Shown: positions 7,831 through 16,291 of the stretch, piece after piece
Layout of the letters: every line of letters begins with the position of its first letter
Numbering within the stretch: the stretch's first letter is position 1
Source: Flavobacterium silvisoli
GTDB taxonomy: Bacteria; Bacteroidota; Bacteroidia; Flavobacteriales; Flavobacteriaceae
NCBI RefSeq assembly: GCF_004329815.1
Contig: NZ_SJPE01000008.1
Coordinates: 62,337-126,336 of the forward strand
Length of the DNA: 64,000 nucleotides
Direction: 5' to 3'
Translations under genes and position numbers: made by a program
Notes under the pieces: model-generated
Seen by the model: only the letters and a program-made list of their open reading frames with translations
Told to the model about the DNA's origin: nothing
Databases searched by the model: none

Positions 7831-9777
7831 ATGATAAAGATTACGTTACCAGATGGTTCTGTTAAAGAGTTTGTAAGCGGTTCCACTCCGATGGATGTTG
7901 CCAAAAGCATTAGTGAAGGATTAGCCCGAAATGTAATTTCGGCTGCTTTCAATGGTACCACCGTTGAAACCGAAACCCAACTGACAACTGACGGTTCACT
8001 GGTTTTATATACCTGGAATGACAAAGAAGGCAAAAAAGCATTCTGGCACTCTACTTCGCACGTAATGGCGCAAGCTCTGGAAGAGTTATTCCCGGGAATC
8101 AAATTAACGTTAGGACCGGCCATTGAAAACGGTTTTTACTACGATGTTGATTTCGGCGACCAAAAAATCACCGATGCCGATTTCAAAAAAGTGGAAGACC
8201 GCGTGCTGGAAATTGCCAGAGAAAAACACGAATTTAAAATGCGCTCAGTTTCTAAAGCTGAAGCCTTGGAAATTTATAAAGACAACGAGTATAAAACCGA
8301 ATTGATTTCGAATTTAGAAGACGGAACCATTACGTTCTGCGACCACTCGAACTTTTTCGATTTATGCCGCGGAGGTCATATTCCGAATACAGGAATCATC
8401 AAAGCCATGAAAATCATGAGTGTAGCCGGTGCCTACTGGCGCGGGGATGAAAAAAACAAACAGTTAACCCGTGTATACGGCGTTTCGTTCCCGAAACAAA
8501 AAGATTTGACCGACTATCTGGAATTGCTGGAAGAAGCCAAAAGACGTGACCACAGAAAGCTCGGAAAAGAATTAGAATTGTTTACCTTTTCACAAAAAGT
8601 TGGTCAAGGTTTGCCGTTGTGGTTACCCAAAGGGGCTGCTTTACGCGATCGTTTAGAGCAATTTTTGAAAAGAGCTCAGAAGAAAGCAGGGTACGAACAA
8701 GTGGTTACCCCGCACATCGGCCAAAAAGAACTATATGTGACTTCGGGGCACTACGCCAAGTACGGAGCAGACAGTTTCCAACCGATTCACACTCCGGCTG
8801 AAGGCGAAGAGTTTTTATTGAAACCCATGAACTGTCCGCACCACTGTGAAATATACAACAACAAGCCTTGGTCATACAAAGATTTGCCAAAGCGCTATGC
8901 TGAATTCGGAACTGTTTATCGTTACGAGCAATCAGGAGAATTACACGGTTTGACTCGTGTTCGAGGATTTACTCAGGATGACGCTCACATTTTCTGTACA
9001 CCAGACCAGTTGGATTCGGAATTCAAAAAAGTAATTGATTTGGTGTTATATGTTTTCGGTTCCTTAGGATTTGAAAACTTTACGGCGCAAGTTTCAGTTC
9101 GTGACTTAGATAATCCGGATAAATACATCGGAAGTTTGGAAAACTGGGAAAAAGCTGAGCAAGCCATCATTAATGCGGCAAGAGACAAAGGACTGAATTA
9201 TATCATTGAAAGTGGTGAAGCCGCCTTTTATGGACCGAAACTGGATTTCATGGTTAAGGATGCTTTGGGCAGACAATGGCAATTAGGAACCATTCAGGTA
9301 GATTACAACTTACCGGAACGCTTCGAATTAACTTACAAAGGTTCTGATAACGAATTACATAGACCGGTAATGATTCACCGTGCACCATTTGGTTCGATGG
9401 AACGATTTATCGCTATTTTACTGGAGCACACAGCCGGAAATTTCCCGTTATGGTTGATGCCTGAGCAAGCTATAATCTTGTCTTTGAGCGAGAAATATGA
9501 AAATTATGCGAAAAAAGTTTTAGAATTGCTGGAAAATCACGAAATTCGCGCCCTAATTGACAACCGTAACGAGACGATTGGTAAAAAAATCAGGGATGCG
9601 GAAGTACAAAAAATGCCGTTCATGCTGATTGTGGGAGAGGAAGAAGAGAAAAACGGAACCATTTCTGTACGTCGTCACGGGCAGGAAGGCAAGGGTAACA
9701 TAACGGTGAGCATTGAAGAATTTGTCAACATTGTAAACGAAGAAGTTGCCAAAACATTAAAAACATTTGAAGTTTAA
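7831..9777 (+). CDS. thrS: Threonine--tRNA ligase
   Basis: 648-residue class II aminoacyl-tRNA synthetase charging tRNA-Thr. In order: an N-terminal TGS domain (1-60), the editing domain with [11 protein letters not shown] and [10 protein letters not shown] that removes mischarged serine, the catalytic core with the zinc ligand in [12 protein letters not shown], motif 2 around [18 protein letters not shown], motif 3 around [18 protein letters not shown], and a C-terminal anticodon-binding domain. Full length. It heads the thrS-infC-rpmI-rplT translation cluster, whose order is widely conserved in bacteria. Confidence 0.98.
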   Translation: MIKITLPDGSVKEFVSGSTPMDVAKSISEGLARNVISAAFNGTTVETETQLTTDGSLVLYTWNDKEGKKAFWHSTSHVMAQALEELFPGIKLTLGPAIENGFYYDVDFGDQKITDADFKKVEDRVLEIAREKHEFKMRSVSKAEALEIYKDNEYKTELISNLEDGTITFCDHSNFFDLCRGGHIPNTGIIKAMKIMSVAGAYWRGDEKNKQLTRVYGVSFPKQKDLTDYLELLEEAKRRDHRKLGKELELFTFSQKVGQGLPLWLPKGAALRDRLEQFLKRAQKKAGYEQVVTPHIGQKELYVTSGHYAKYGADSFQPIHTPAEGEEFLLKPMNCPHHCEIYNNKPWSYKDLPKRYAEFGTVYRYEQSGELHGLTRVRGFTQDDAHIFCTPDQLDSEFKKVIDLVLYVFGSLGFENFTAQVSVRDLDNPDKYIGSLENWEKAEQAIINAARDKGLNYIIESGEAAFYGPKLDFMVKDALGRQWQLGTIQVDYNLPERFELTYKGSDNELHRPVMIHRAPFGSMERFIAILLEHTAGNFPLWLMPEQAIILSLSEKYENYAKKVLELLENHEIRALIDNRNETIGKKIRDAEVQKMPFMLIVGEEEEKNGTISVRRHGQEGKGNITVSIEEFVNIVNEEVAKTLKTFEV

Positions 9778-9793
9778 CTAAAATTATAAAGCC

Positions 9794-10351
9794 ATAGCAA
9801 TAAGAAATAACAGAGGACATCAGCCTCGCGTGGAAAAAACAGCAGCTCACAGAATTAATGAGTTAATTCGTGGTGTTTCTGAGGTTCGTTTAGTTGGAGA
9901 AAACATAGAGCCGGGCGTATTTAAATTTGCCGACGCTCTCAGATTAGCCAACGAACTGGAAGTAGACTTGGTAGAGATTTCGCCAAATGCTGACCCACCG
10001 GTTTGTAAATTAATGGATTATGGAAAATTCATTTATCAGCAAAAAAAGCGTGAGAAAGAGTTAAAAGCCAAATCGACTCAAATCACGGTAAAGGAGATTC
10101 GTTTCGGACCTCAGACTGATGAGCATGATTATGAATTTAAAAGAAAGAATGCTGAGAAATTCTTAAAAGAAGGTTCGAAACTAAAAGCTTTCGTATTCTT
10201 TAAAGGACGTTCAATCATTTATAAAGAACAAGGTCAAATCTTATTGTTGCGTTTAGCACAGGATTTGGAAGAATACGGTAAAGTAGAAGCCTTACCGGTA
10301 TTAGAAGGAAAGCGTATGATCATGTTCATAGCGCCCAAGAAAAAGAAGTAA
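9794..10351 (+). CDS. infC: Translation initiation factor IF-3, apparent ATA start
   Basis: IF-3 binds the 30S subunit, prevents 50S joining and checks the start codon. The protein has the IF3-N domain ([25 protein letters not shown]) and the IF3-C domain ending in [16 protein letters not shown] conventional start would be GTG at 9830 (173 residues), but the frame is open to 9782 and the 11 codons before that GTG encode [11 protein letters not shown], which I recall as the conserved N-terminus of Flavobacterium IF-3. No ATG, GTG or TTG precedes it; the codon in the initiator place is ATA at 9794-9796. E. coli infC uses AUU, which IF-3 represses. The residue count is 185 with this start. The start remains an inference. 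Confidence 0.85.
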   Translation: MAIRNNRGHQPRVEKTAAHRINELIRGVSEVRLVGENIEPGVFKFADALRLANELEVDLVEISPNADPPVCKLMDYGKFIYQQKKREKELKAKSTQITVKEIRFGPQTDEHDYEFKRKNAEKFLKEGSKLKAFVFFKGRSIIYKEQGQILLLRLAQDLEEYGKVEALPVLEGKRMIMFIAPKKKK

Positions 10352-10353
10352 GC

Positions 10354-10407
10354 CTAGCCCCGATGGAAGCAAGCTACCGTGTAGCGCGGACAGCGGGAAA
10401 AAGCTTC
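10354..10407. repeat. Structured intergenic element between infC and rpmI
   Basis: Outer pair GAAGC (10366-10370) / GCTTC (10403-10407) encloses an inner hairpin GCTAC (10373-10377) / GTAGC (10381-10385). Its AGCCCCGATGGAAGC opening and CAGCGGGAAAAAGCTTC ending resemble, from memory, a recurrent intergenic element in Flavobacterium genomes. A ribosomal-protein autoregulatory leader is the other reading. Confidence 0.4.
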
Positions 10408-10451
10408 AAAAGAAAGTAAGTAAGTTGAATCACAAATAAATTTGGGAAATT

Positions 10452-10649
10452 ATGCCTAAAATGAAAACAAAATCCAGTGCTAAGAAACGCTTTAAAGTGA
10501 CTGGCTCTGGTAAAATCAAAAGAAAACACGCTTTCAAAAGCCACATCTTGACTAAAAAGTCTAAGAAGCGTAAATTAGCGTTGACGCATGCTGCTTTGGT
10601 TCACCCAACAGACATGAAGAGCGTGAAAGAACAATTAAGAATCATCTAA
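10452..10649 (+). CDS. rpmI: 50S ribosomal protein L35
   Basis: 65-residue, strongly basic ribosomal protein with the family N-terminus [20 protein letters not shown] and an [12 protein letters not shown] core. It is buried in the large subunit near the 23S rRNA. It lies between infC and rplT as in most bacteria. The unusual points are its flanks: 100 bp after infC holding a structured element, and 139 bp before rplT holding a tandem repeat, longer gaps than usual for this operon. Confidence 0.97.
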   Translation: MPKMKTKSSAKKRFKVTGSGKIKRKHAFKSHILTKKSKKRKLALTHAALVHPTDMKSVKEQLRII

Positions 10650-10656
10650 TTAATTG

Positions 10657-10684
10657 ACAATTGATAATTAACAATTGATAATTA
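10657..10684. repeat. Tandem 14-bp repeat between rpmI and rplT
   Basis: Two exact back-to-back copies of ACAATTGATAATTA (10657-10670, 10671-10684). The rest of the 10650-10788 gap holds no open frame; a partial GTTCCC/GGGAC pairing around 10740-10763 could be a weak hairpin ahead of rplT. Confidence 0.7.
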
Positions 10685-10788
10685 AAAGAATTCTTTAGGT
10701 TAAACAATTATTTAATAACCTTGGAGTATGGCTTTTTAAGTTCCCTTGATTCAATTCGGGACGCCTGCTACAAAAACACAGAAAAATT

Positions 10789-11133
10789 ATGCCAAGATCA
10801 GTAAATTCAGTTGCTAAAAGAGCAAGAAGAAAAAAGATAATGAAGCAAGCCAAAGGTTTCTTTGGTCGTCGTAAAAACGTTTGGACAGTTGCTAAAAACG
10901 CAGTAGAAAAAGCAATGCTTTATGCTTACCGCGACAGAAAGCAAAACAAAAGAAATTTCCGTTCGTTATGGATTCAGCGTATCAACGCCGGAGCCCGTTT
11001 GGAAGGAATGTCTTATTCACAATTCATGGGATTAGTTAAGAAAAACGGTATCGAATTGAACCGTAAAGTATTAGCTGATTTAGCTATGAACCACCCGGAA
11101 GCTTTTAAAGCTATCGTGAATAAAGTAAAATAA
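10789..11133 (+). CDS. rplT: 50S ribosomal protein L20
   Basis: 114 residues, basic. It has the family's extended N-terminal tail ([20 protein letters not shown]) and globular C-terminal domain ([18 protein letters not shown]). L20 binds 23S rRNA early in large-subunit assembly and in several bacteria represses its own operon by binding the mRNA. Last gene of the thrS-infC-rpmI-rplT unit; a strong terminator follows. Confidence 0.98.
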   Translation: MPRSVNSVAKRARRKKIMKQAKGFFGRRKNVWTVAKNAVEKAMLYAYRDRKQNKRNFRSLWIQRINAGARLEGMSYSQFMGLVKKNGIELNRKVLADLAMNHPEAFKAIVNKVK

Positions 11134-11172
11134 ACGTTTGTACAACCTCGATTTAACTTACTTACAATAGAA

Positions 11173-11199
11173 AAACCCAGTCGCAAGATTGGGTTTTTT
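11173..11199 (+). terminator. Rho-independent terminator after rplT
   Basis: 10-bp stem AAACCCAGTC (11173-11182) / GATTGGGTTT (11187-11196) with one G-U pair, loop GCAA, then a T run. Confidence 0.9.
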
Positions 11200-11233
11200 G
11201 CATTTAAAAAGTACCTTTACTAAAAGCATAACC

Positions 11234-11806
11234 ATGCCGGAGCATCTGATTCAGCACCTGAACAAGCACATACAATTGACCGAAGAAGAGAAAGAATTGA
11301 TTCGGTCTAAAGTGGTTTTGAAAACCGTAAAGAAAAAAGAACTGTTACTGCGAGCCGGAGATGTTTGCCTCATGCAAAACTTCATTGCAAAGGGCTGCTT
11401 TAGACTGTTCATCATCAACGAAAAAGGGGCGGAACAAACACTACAGTTTAGTATCGAAGATTGGTGGATTACGGACTACATGAGTTTTTCTACGCAAAAA
11501 GCTTCTCATTTTTACATTCAGGCAATTGAAAATTCGGAAGTCATTTCCATATCCAAAAGCGACCTCGACCAACTGAATATCGCCATACCGCCGTTGGAAC
11601 GCTATTTTCGCATCGTACTGCAAAAATCATTTGCCGCTTCCCAAATGCGCATCATGTTTCTTTTTACCATGTCGGCCGAAGAGCGTTACCACCATTTTAA
11701 AAACGCACAACCCGATTTTGTTCGACGCGTCCCACAGTACATGTTGGCTTCCTATCTCGACTTTTCTGCCGAATTTCTGAGTAAAATCAGAGCCGGTAAA
11801 GTATAA
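11234..11806 (+). CDS. Crp/Fnr-family transcriptional regulator
   Basis: 190 residues. An N-terminal cyclic-nucleotide-binding-like beta barrel (about 20-120; KKKELLLRAGDVCLMQNFIAKGCFRLFI) is followed by a C-terminal helix-turn-helix ending in QYMLASYLDFSAEFLSKIRAGKV, where an LA-SYL-xx-xxE-LSKIR pattern marks the recognition helix. The cAMP-contact residues of E. coli Crp are not obvious, so the ligand is unknown. I chose the ATG at 11234; the longer frame starts inside the rplT terminator. A near -7 box, TAccTTTA, lies at 11212-11219. The next gene encodes an AhpD-like protein, a frequent partner of these regulators in Flavobacteriaceae. Confidence 0.85.
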   Translation: MPEHLIQHLNKHIQLTEEEKELIRSKVVLKTVKKKELLLRAGDVCLMQNFIAKGCFRLFIINEKGAEQTLQFSIEDWWITDYMSFSTQKASHFYIQAIENSEVISISKSDLDQLNIAIPPLERYFRIVLQKSFAASQMRIMFLFTMSAEERYHHFKNAQPDFVRRVPQYMLASYLDFSAEFLSKIRAGKV

Positions 11807-11814
11807 CGTGATTT

Positions 11815-11837
11815 CTTGAAGTAGTTCAAGTTTTTTT
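11815..11837 (+). terminator. Short hairpin with T run, or operator, between the Crp-like and AhpD-like genes
   Basis: Perfect inverted repeat CTTGAA (11815-11820), spacer GTAG, TTCAAG (11825-11830), then seven T residues. The T run favours a terminator for the regulator gene; the dyad could equally be the binding site of the Crp-like dimer controlling the AhpD-like gene. Confidence 0.5.
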
Positions 11838-11884
11838 AAGAAGTGGCTACGGAACTTTGTAGTGAACTTTAAAACACACTTTAA

Positions 11885-12319
11885 ATGAAAACCAGAGTAA
11901 ACATTTTACAAACACAACCGGAAGCCTACAAAGCCATGATGGGATTGGAAAAATACATGGCTTCCTCATCGTTAACCTCCACTCATAAGGAGCTCATCAA
12001 AATCAGAGCTTCTCAAATTAACGGCTGTGCTTTTTGTCTCAACATGCACACCCGAGATGCCCGAAAAATGGGTGAAACCGAACAGCGCATATATCTGTTA
12101 AATGCTTGGCGCGAGACCACCCTATACAGCCCGGAAGAAAGAGCAATACTTGCCATGACCGAAGAAGTCACCTTAATTCAAAACCATTTATCAGAAGTAA
12201 CGTATGACCAAGCCTGTAAATTATTTGACGAACGATATATCGCCGAGATTATCATGATGATTACGACCATCAATGCCTGGAACCGAATTGCCATAGCTAC
12301 GGAAATGGTGCTTGATTAA
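11885..12319 (+). CDS. AhpD-like carboxymuconolactone decarboxylase-family protein
   Basis: 144-residue all-helical protein of the alkylhydroperoxidase D core family. The redox motif is complete: C48-A-F-C51 followed by H55 in CAFCLNMHTRDARKMGE. Family members with this motif reduce peroxides or act as disulfide reductases. There is no sign of the lactone-decarboxylase residues of true PcaC. The partner Crp-like regulator lies 78 bp upstream, suggesting a small redox-response unit. A bidirectional terminator follows. Confidence 0.87.
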   Translation: MKTRVNILQTQPEAYKAMMGLEKYMASSSLTSTHKELIKIRASQINGCAFCLNMHTRDARKMGETEQRIYLLNAWRETTLYSPEERAILAMTEEVTLIQNHLSEVTYDQACKLFDERYIAEIIMMITTINAWNRIAIATEMVLD

Positions 12320-12330
12320 TTCTTAACTAA

Positions 12331-12360
12331 AAATCCCAACCCGTTTGGTTGGGATTTTTT
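12331..12360. terminator. Bidirectional terminator between ahpD-like and isoaspartyl peptidase genes
   Basis: 11-bp stem AAATCCCAACC (12331-12341) / GGTTGGGATTT (12347-12357), T-rich on both strands, placed between convergent genes. Confidence 0.9.
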
Positions 12361-12371
12361 TTATGCTGTGA

Positions 12372-13214
12372 TTAGTCAAAAACTTCTTCTTTTATGCCAT
12401 CATAACTGGCAAACACCATGCTCGGATGCGAATCCTGATGAAACATATTCCCGGATGCATCAATGGCTATCGCTCCCGCAAAACCGTCAAAGGGTTTCAG
12501 TTCCTCGAACGTTTTTTCAAAGGCTTGTGCCAATGTAAATCCATCGGTCACACGAGTTACGATTTTGGCCGCTACTGCTCCACTGACGATATCCTCTCCC
12601 ACTCCGGTTAAGCTAACACCACAAATCGCATTGGCATAATTCCCCGCTACTGTAGCCGAATCTGAAATCCTGCCCGGAATTTCAAAGCCTTTCCCTCCTG
12701 TTGAAGTGGCTACAGCTATTTTACCATCGGCATCCAAAGCCACACAGCCTACAGTTCCGGTTCCGGTGGCTTCGAGTTTGGCTTCGTATTCTGCCCTACG
12801 TTGTGGAATTTCAGTAGAAAATTGTTCAAAGCCGTGTTGACGGGCAAAGTTAGTGGCACCGCTTCCGCCCAAAATTCTATCGTCATAATTCATCAACACC
12901 TGAGCAACCTGCACCGGATTTTTCACATCCTCTATATTGATTACTCCACTCATTTTCATGGTGGAACCATCCATCAACGAGGCGCTCATTCTGATTTTGC
13001 CGTCGCTTTGAATCTGGGAACCAATACCGGCATTGAACAACGCATCATCTTCCAACAAGGAAACCGCATAGACCACCGTTTCTAAAGCAGAATGCGATTG
13101 CAAATATTGGTAGGACACTTTGGCAATTCGCAACAAAGCCTGTTGCTTGGCTACCTTAGTCTCGTGATTCGTTGACGATTCAGAAAAGAATCCGCCGTGT
13201 ATGATTATTTTCAT
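12372..13214 (-). CDS. Isoaspartyl peptidase / type III L-asparaginase
   Basis: 280-residue N-terminal-nucleophile hydrolase. The enzyme self-cleaves before a threonine; here this is T154 in GTGTVGCVALD, followed by the typical VATSTGG segment that lines the site. It hydrolyses beta-aspartyl dipeptides and, more weakly, asparagine. Second gene of a minus-strand pair 79 bp after cyanophycinase; together they would convert cyanophycin to beta-Asp-Arg and then to aspartate and arginine. No signal peptide, so cytoplasmic. The length is a little short of plant and E. coli IaaA forms, mostly in the linker before the cleavage site. Confidence 0.92.
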   Translation of the reverse strand: MKIIIHGGFFSESSTNHETKVAKQQALLRIAKVSYQYLQSHSALETVVYAVSLLEDDALFNAGIGSQIQSDGKIRMSASLMDGSTMKMSGVINIEDVKNPVQVAQVLMNYDDRILGGSGATNFARQHGFEQFSTEIPQRRAEYEAKLEATGTGTVGCVALDADGKIAVATSTGGKGFEIPGRISDSATVAGNYANAICGVSLTGVGEDIVSGAVAAKIVTRVTDGFTLAQAFEKTFEELKPFDGFAGAIAIDASGNMFHQDSHPSMVFASYDGIKEEVFD

Positions 13215-13220
13215 TTTTAG

Positions 13221-13244
13221 ATTATTGGATTATTAGATTGTTGG
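13221..13244. repeat. Three imperfect 8-bp repeats
   Basis: ATTATTGG, ATTATTAG and ATTGTTGG stand in tandem in the 79-bp gap between the two cyanophycin-degradation genes. No function is evident. Confidence 0.6.
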
Positions 13245-13293
13245 AAATTAAATACATCTGATGATCTGAAAATCCGAAAATCTAACCCTCTTT

Positions 13294-14166
13294 TTAAACG
13301 TATTGCGATGACTTTATAGTCATTTTATATGTGGCCAAATCAAACGTATCGTACATGCTCATGACATGAGTGACTAAGTGATTAATTGAAATCGGTTGGC
13401 CCAATTCAACCTGAGTTAAATTAGTATCCTTGATTTCTCTACCATCTACAAGAATGACCAATCCGGAACCGATGGCTTCCATTTTGGAATTGTGCGTGAT
13501 TAACAAACCGGTATCTTCTCCCAGTCCAACTCCTAACACTTTAGGATTTCCTACTACCGATTGAAACAAACGTCCTATTCGTCCGCGTTGTACAAAATGG
13601 GTATCAATAATCACCCCGTCAATTAAACCGAGTCCGGAGGTGATTTTCACTTCTCCTTTCAACAAAGCCTCACTACTGCTCCCCTGGTATATCATGTTAT
13701 TGGAAGCCGCAGCAGCACCGGCAGAAGTTCCGGCATAGATGAATTCTTCATTATGGTATTTGTCCAATAAAATATCATGGAAAGGTGTTCCGCCAAGTAT
13801 AGACGTCAACCGCAACTGATCGCCACCGGTAAACATCACCACATCGGCAGCCCGCAAACGACCTAATATTTCGGGATTAGAAGCTTGCTCCCGGGTTTCT
13901 ATATTTAACACATCAACATTATCAGCTCCCAAGTAATGCAATGCTTTTACATATTCGGGACCAATCTCTCTCGGAATTTTGGAAGCCGTTGTAATAACTT
14001 CTATTCGGGATTCTGTCTTGTGTTTTGATTCTTCTATGATTCTTTTTAAAATTCCGGCTTCAAAAAAGTTTAAATTTTTAGCCGCATTTTTATCCAAATC
14101 GGTTTCAGTGAAACTACCTTTATCAACAGCGCCACCTATTATTATTAATTTTCCACGTATATTCAT
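13294..14166 (-). CDS. Cyanophycinase
   Basis: 290-residue serine hydrolase of peptidase family S51. The nucleophile elbow is GTSAGAAAAS with S148; the preceding MFTGGDQLRL segment is the family signature that forms part of the pocket. It cuts the Asp-Arg side-chain-linked polymer cyanophycin into beta-Asp-Arg dipeptides. The N-terminus (MNIRGKLIIIGGAVDKG) is typical and lacks a signal peptide. It is the first gene of the pair with isoaspartyl peptidase. No cyanophycin synthetase (cphA) occurs in the window; upstream is a divergent pseudouridine synthase gene. Confidence 0.93.
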   Translation of the reverse strand: MNIRGKLIIIGGAVDKGSFTETDLDKNAAKNLNFFEAGILKRIIEESKHKTESRIEVITTASKIPREIGPEYVKALHYLGADNVDVLNIETREQASNPEILGRLRAADVVMFTGGDQLRLTSILGGTPFHDILLDKYHNEEFIYAGTSAGAAAASNNMIYQGSSSEALLKGEVKITSGLGLIDGVIIDTHFVQRGRIGRLFQSVVGNPKVLGVGLGEDTGLLITHNSKMEAIGSGLVILVDGREIKDTNLTQVELGQPISINHLVTHVMSMYDTFDLATYKMTIKSSQYV

Positions 14167-14270
14167 GTGGGTAAAAATAGCAAAATCTTACTAGCTGCAA
14201 ATCTTTTTTAACTCTTTTTGAATCCGATTTATCAACGAACTTATCAAGAGGCAGTGTGCTCAAATTATCC

Positions 14271-14278
14271 TATATTTG
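14271..14278 (+). promoter_or_regulatory. -7 box (TAtaTTTG) for the pseudouridine synthase gene
   Basis: Exact TAnnTTTG match 36 bases before the ATG at 14315. The longest open frame starts with a TTG inside this box and is not credible. Confidence 0.6.
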
Positions 14279-14314
14279 CGGCACGAAACCATCAGGTTAA
14301 ACGCATGCTGTAAA

Positions 14315-15088
14315 ATGGAAACCAATCAAACCCGTATCAATAAATTCTTGTCCGAAAGCGGCTATTGCTCCCGACGTGAAGCTGACAAACTCTTGGAACA
14401 AGGTCGAATCACCATTAACGGAAAAGTGCCCGAAATGGGAACAAAAGTTTCTCCTGAAGACGAGATACGCGTTGACGGAAAACTGATTCGTGAAAAAATT
14501 GAAAAGCCGGTTTATCTGGCATTCAACAAACCGGTTGGCATTGAGTGTACCACCAATCAAAATGTGCGCGATAACATTGTGGATTACATTAATTATCCCA
14601 AGCGAATTTTCCCTATTGGCCGTTTAGATAAAGCCAGCGAGGGATTGATTTTTATGACCAATGACGGCGACATTGTCAACAAAATTCTAAGAGCCCGAAA
14701 CAACCACGAAAAAGAATACATCGTAACGGTGAACCGACCGATTACCGATCGTTTTATCGAACGCATGAGCAACGGAGTTCCGATTTTGGATACCGTCACC
14801 CGAAAATGTAAAGTAGAGCAAATCAGCAAATATGTTTTCCGAATCATATTAACTCAGGGATTAAACCGTCAGATCCGCAGAATGTGTGAGTACCTGAGGT
14901 ATGAAGTAACAGCCTTAAAAAGAATCCGAATCATCAATATTTCTTTGGATGTTCATGTGGGTCGTTACAGGGAATTAACCGATGACGAAATCAAACAACT
15001 CAACAAACTCATCGAACCGTCAAGCAAAACCGAAGAAGCCAGTTTACCAAAAACGGTGAATCAAAGCCGCAGAAATACTAAATCCTGA
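14315..15088 (+). CDS. 23S rRNA pseudouridine synthase, RluF/RsuA family
   Basis: 257 residues. An N-terminal S4 RNA-binding domain ([20 protein letters not shown]) is followed by the RsuA-type catalytic domain with the essential aspartate in [13 protein letters not shown] and the conserved [11 protein letters not shown] segment. It isomerises uridine to pseudouridine in rRNA. The catalytic-domain sequence is closest, from memory, to RluF, which acts on 23S rRNA helix 74-75, but RluB cannot be excluded. The C-terminal ~30 residues are polar and low-complexity. Monocistronic and divergent from cyanophycinase. Confidence 0.88.
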   Translation: METNQTRINKFLSESGYCSRREADKLLEQGRITINGKVPEMGTKVSPEDEIRVDGKLIREKIEKPVYLAFNKPVGIECTTNQNVRDNIVDYINYPKRIFPIGRLDKASEGLIFMTNDGDIVNKILRARNNHEKEYIVTVNRPITDRFIERMSNGVPILDTVTRKCKVEQISKYVFRIILTQGLNRQIRRMCEYLRYEVTALKRIRIINISLDVHVGRYRELTDDEIKQLNKLIEPSSKTEEASLPKTVNQSRRNTKS

Positions 15089-15138
15089 AGTGGTATTCAA
15101 CACAGTCAAATCTCTTAAATAGTTTTGTTTATTATCGG

Positions 15139-15309
15139 TTATGCTCTTCTTTTGCCTTTGGCTTTGATTTTCGAGTTGGTCTCTAAGCCTGTCCATACAA
15201 CTGTGTGAGGAGGCTCATTATTACTCGGACTTTTTACAGCCAAATAATCTTCTGTATCTGAAAAAAATGTAACTTCGCAACCAATGAAAAAAGAAGATAT
15301 TATTGCCAT
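15139..15309 (-). CDS. Possible 56-residue protein or gene remnant, antisense to the nrnA start
   Basis: On the minus strand an open frame runs from ATG (15309-15307) to TAA (15141-15139). The translation has a hydrophobic start (MAIISSFFIGCEVTFF), a central acidic/proline stretch (SPSNNEPPHTVVWTGLE) and a strongly basic end (KIKAKGKRRA). Composition and codon use look protein-like although most of it lies in the otherwise empty 15089-15283 gap. The first eight or nine codons overlap nrnA in antisense. I do not recognise the family. It may be a small gene, the tail of a decayed gene, or chance. Confidence 0.3.
   Translation of the reverse strand: MAIISSFFIGCEVTFFSDTEDYLAVKSPSNNEPPHTVVWTGLETNSKIKAKGKRRA
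15270..15277 (+). promoter_or_regulatory. Near -7 box (TAacTTcG) before nrnA
   Basis: One mismatch to TAnnTTTG, ending six bases before the nrnA ATG at 15284; if used, the mRNA would have almost no leader. Confidence 0.4.
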
Positions 15310-16288
15310 TCAACAATTATTGGCAACACCCAAAAAAATTGCAGTAATTCCACACCGAAGCCCCGATGGTGATGCTATGGGTTCCACTTTGGCGCTGTAT
15401 CATTTCCTTTTAAAACTGAATCAGCAACCGGTGGTTATAGCCCCCAATGATTTTCCTAACTTTTTGGCTTGGTTGCCGGGTTCGGAAAGCGTTTTGATTT
15501 ATGAAAATGAAAAAGAGAAATGCACTGCTGTCTTACAAGAATCGGAAATGATTTTTTTATTAGATTTCAATGCATTGCACCGAACCGGAGAAATGGAACA
15601 TGTACTAAGTAAACTCACCGCTCCGATGGTAATGATTGATCATCACCAAAAACCGGATGGATTTGCTACTTATACGTACTCAGACACTTCATTTGGCTCA
15701 ACTTGTGAAATGATTTACAATTTCATTGGTTATTTGGGCCAAAAAGACCTGATTGACCAAACTATTGCCACTTGCATTTACACCGGTATTGTTACCGACT
15801 CAGGTTCCTTCCGATTTCCTTCGACTACGGGAACCACCCACCGAATCGTAGCTGAACTGATTGACAAAGGCATCAACAACAGTGAAATTCACAATCTGCT
15901 TTTTGACAACAACTCATACAACCGTTTGCTATTGATGGGAAGAGCTTTGCAGAACATGAAAGTTTTCCCCGAATACAAAACGTCATACATCACCCTTACA
16001 CAAAAGGAACTGGATGAATTTCATTATGAAAAAGGCGATACCGAAGGCATAGTAAACTATGGTCTGACCATAAAAGGTATTCATTTTGCTGCTATTTTCA
16101 TTGAACACAAAGACGAAAACATCATCAAAATATCCTTCCGATCACAGGGGAATTTTGATGTTAATCAATTTGCCCGCGACCACTTTAACGGTGGCGGACA
16201 CATCAATGCAGCCGGTGGAAAATCATATGAAAACATGAAGGAAACCGTCAAAAAATTCGAAACTTTACTATCACAAATAACCATTTAG
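15284..16288 (+). CDS. nrnA: DHH-family bifunctional oligoribonuclease/PAP phosphatase
   Basis: 334 residues. The DHH domain has motif I HRSPDGDAMGSTLALYHFL, an internal LLDFN aspartate, and the name-giving DHH in VMIDHHQKPDG. The C-terminal DHHA1 domain carries the glycine-rich substrate motif FNGGGHINAAGG. NrnA degrades short RNA oligonucleotides and dephosphorylates 3'-phosphoadenosine-5'-phosphate in organisms lacking Orn. Its TAG stop is three bases before the gldI ATG, so the two are co-transcribed with the following prolyl isomerase genes. Confidence 0.93.
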   Translation: MKKEDIIAIQQLLATPKKIAVIPHRSPDGDAMGSTLALYHFLLKLNQQPVVIAPNDFPNFLAWLPGSESVLIYENEKEKCTAVLQESEMIFLLDFNALHRTGEMEHVLSKLTAPMVMIDHHQKPDGFATYTYSDTSFGSTCEMIYNFIGYLGQKDLIDQTIATCIYTGIVTDSGSFRFPSTTGTTHRIVAELIDKGINNSEIHNLLFDNNSYNRLLLMGRALQNMKVFPEYKTSYITLTQKELDEFHYEKGDTEGIVNYGLTIKGIHFAAIFIEHKDENIIKISFRSQGNFDVNQFARDHFNGGGHINAAGGKSYENMKETVKKFETLLSQITI

Positions 16289-16291
16289 GAG

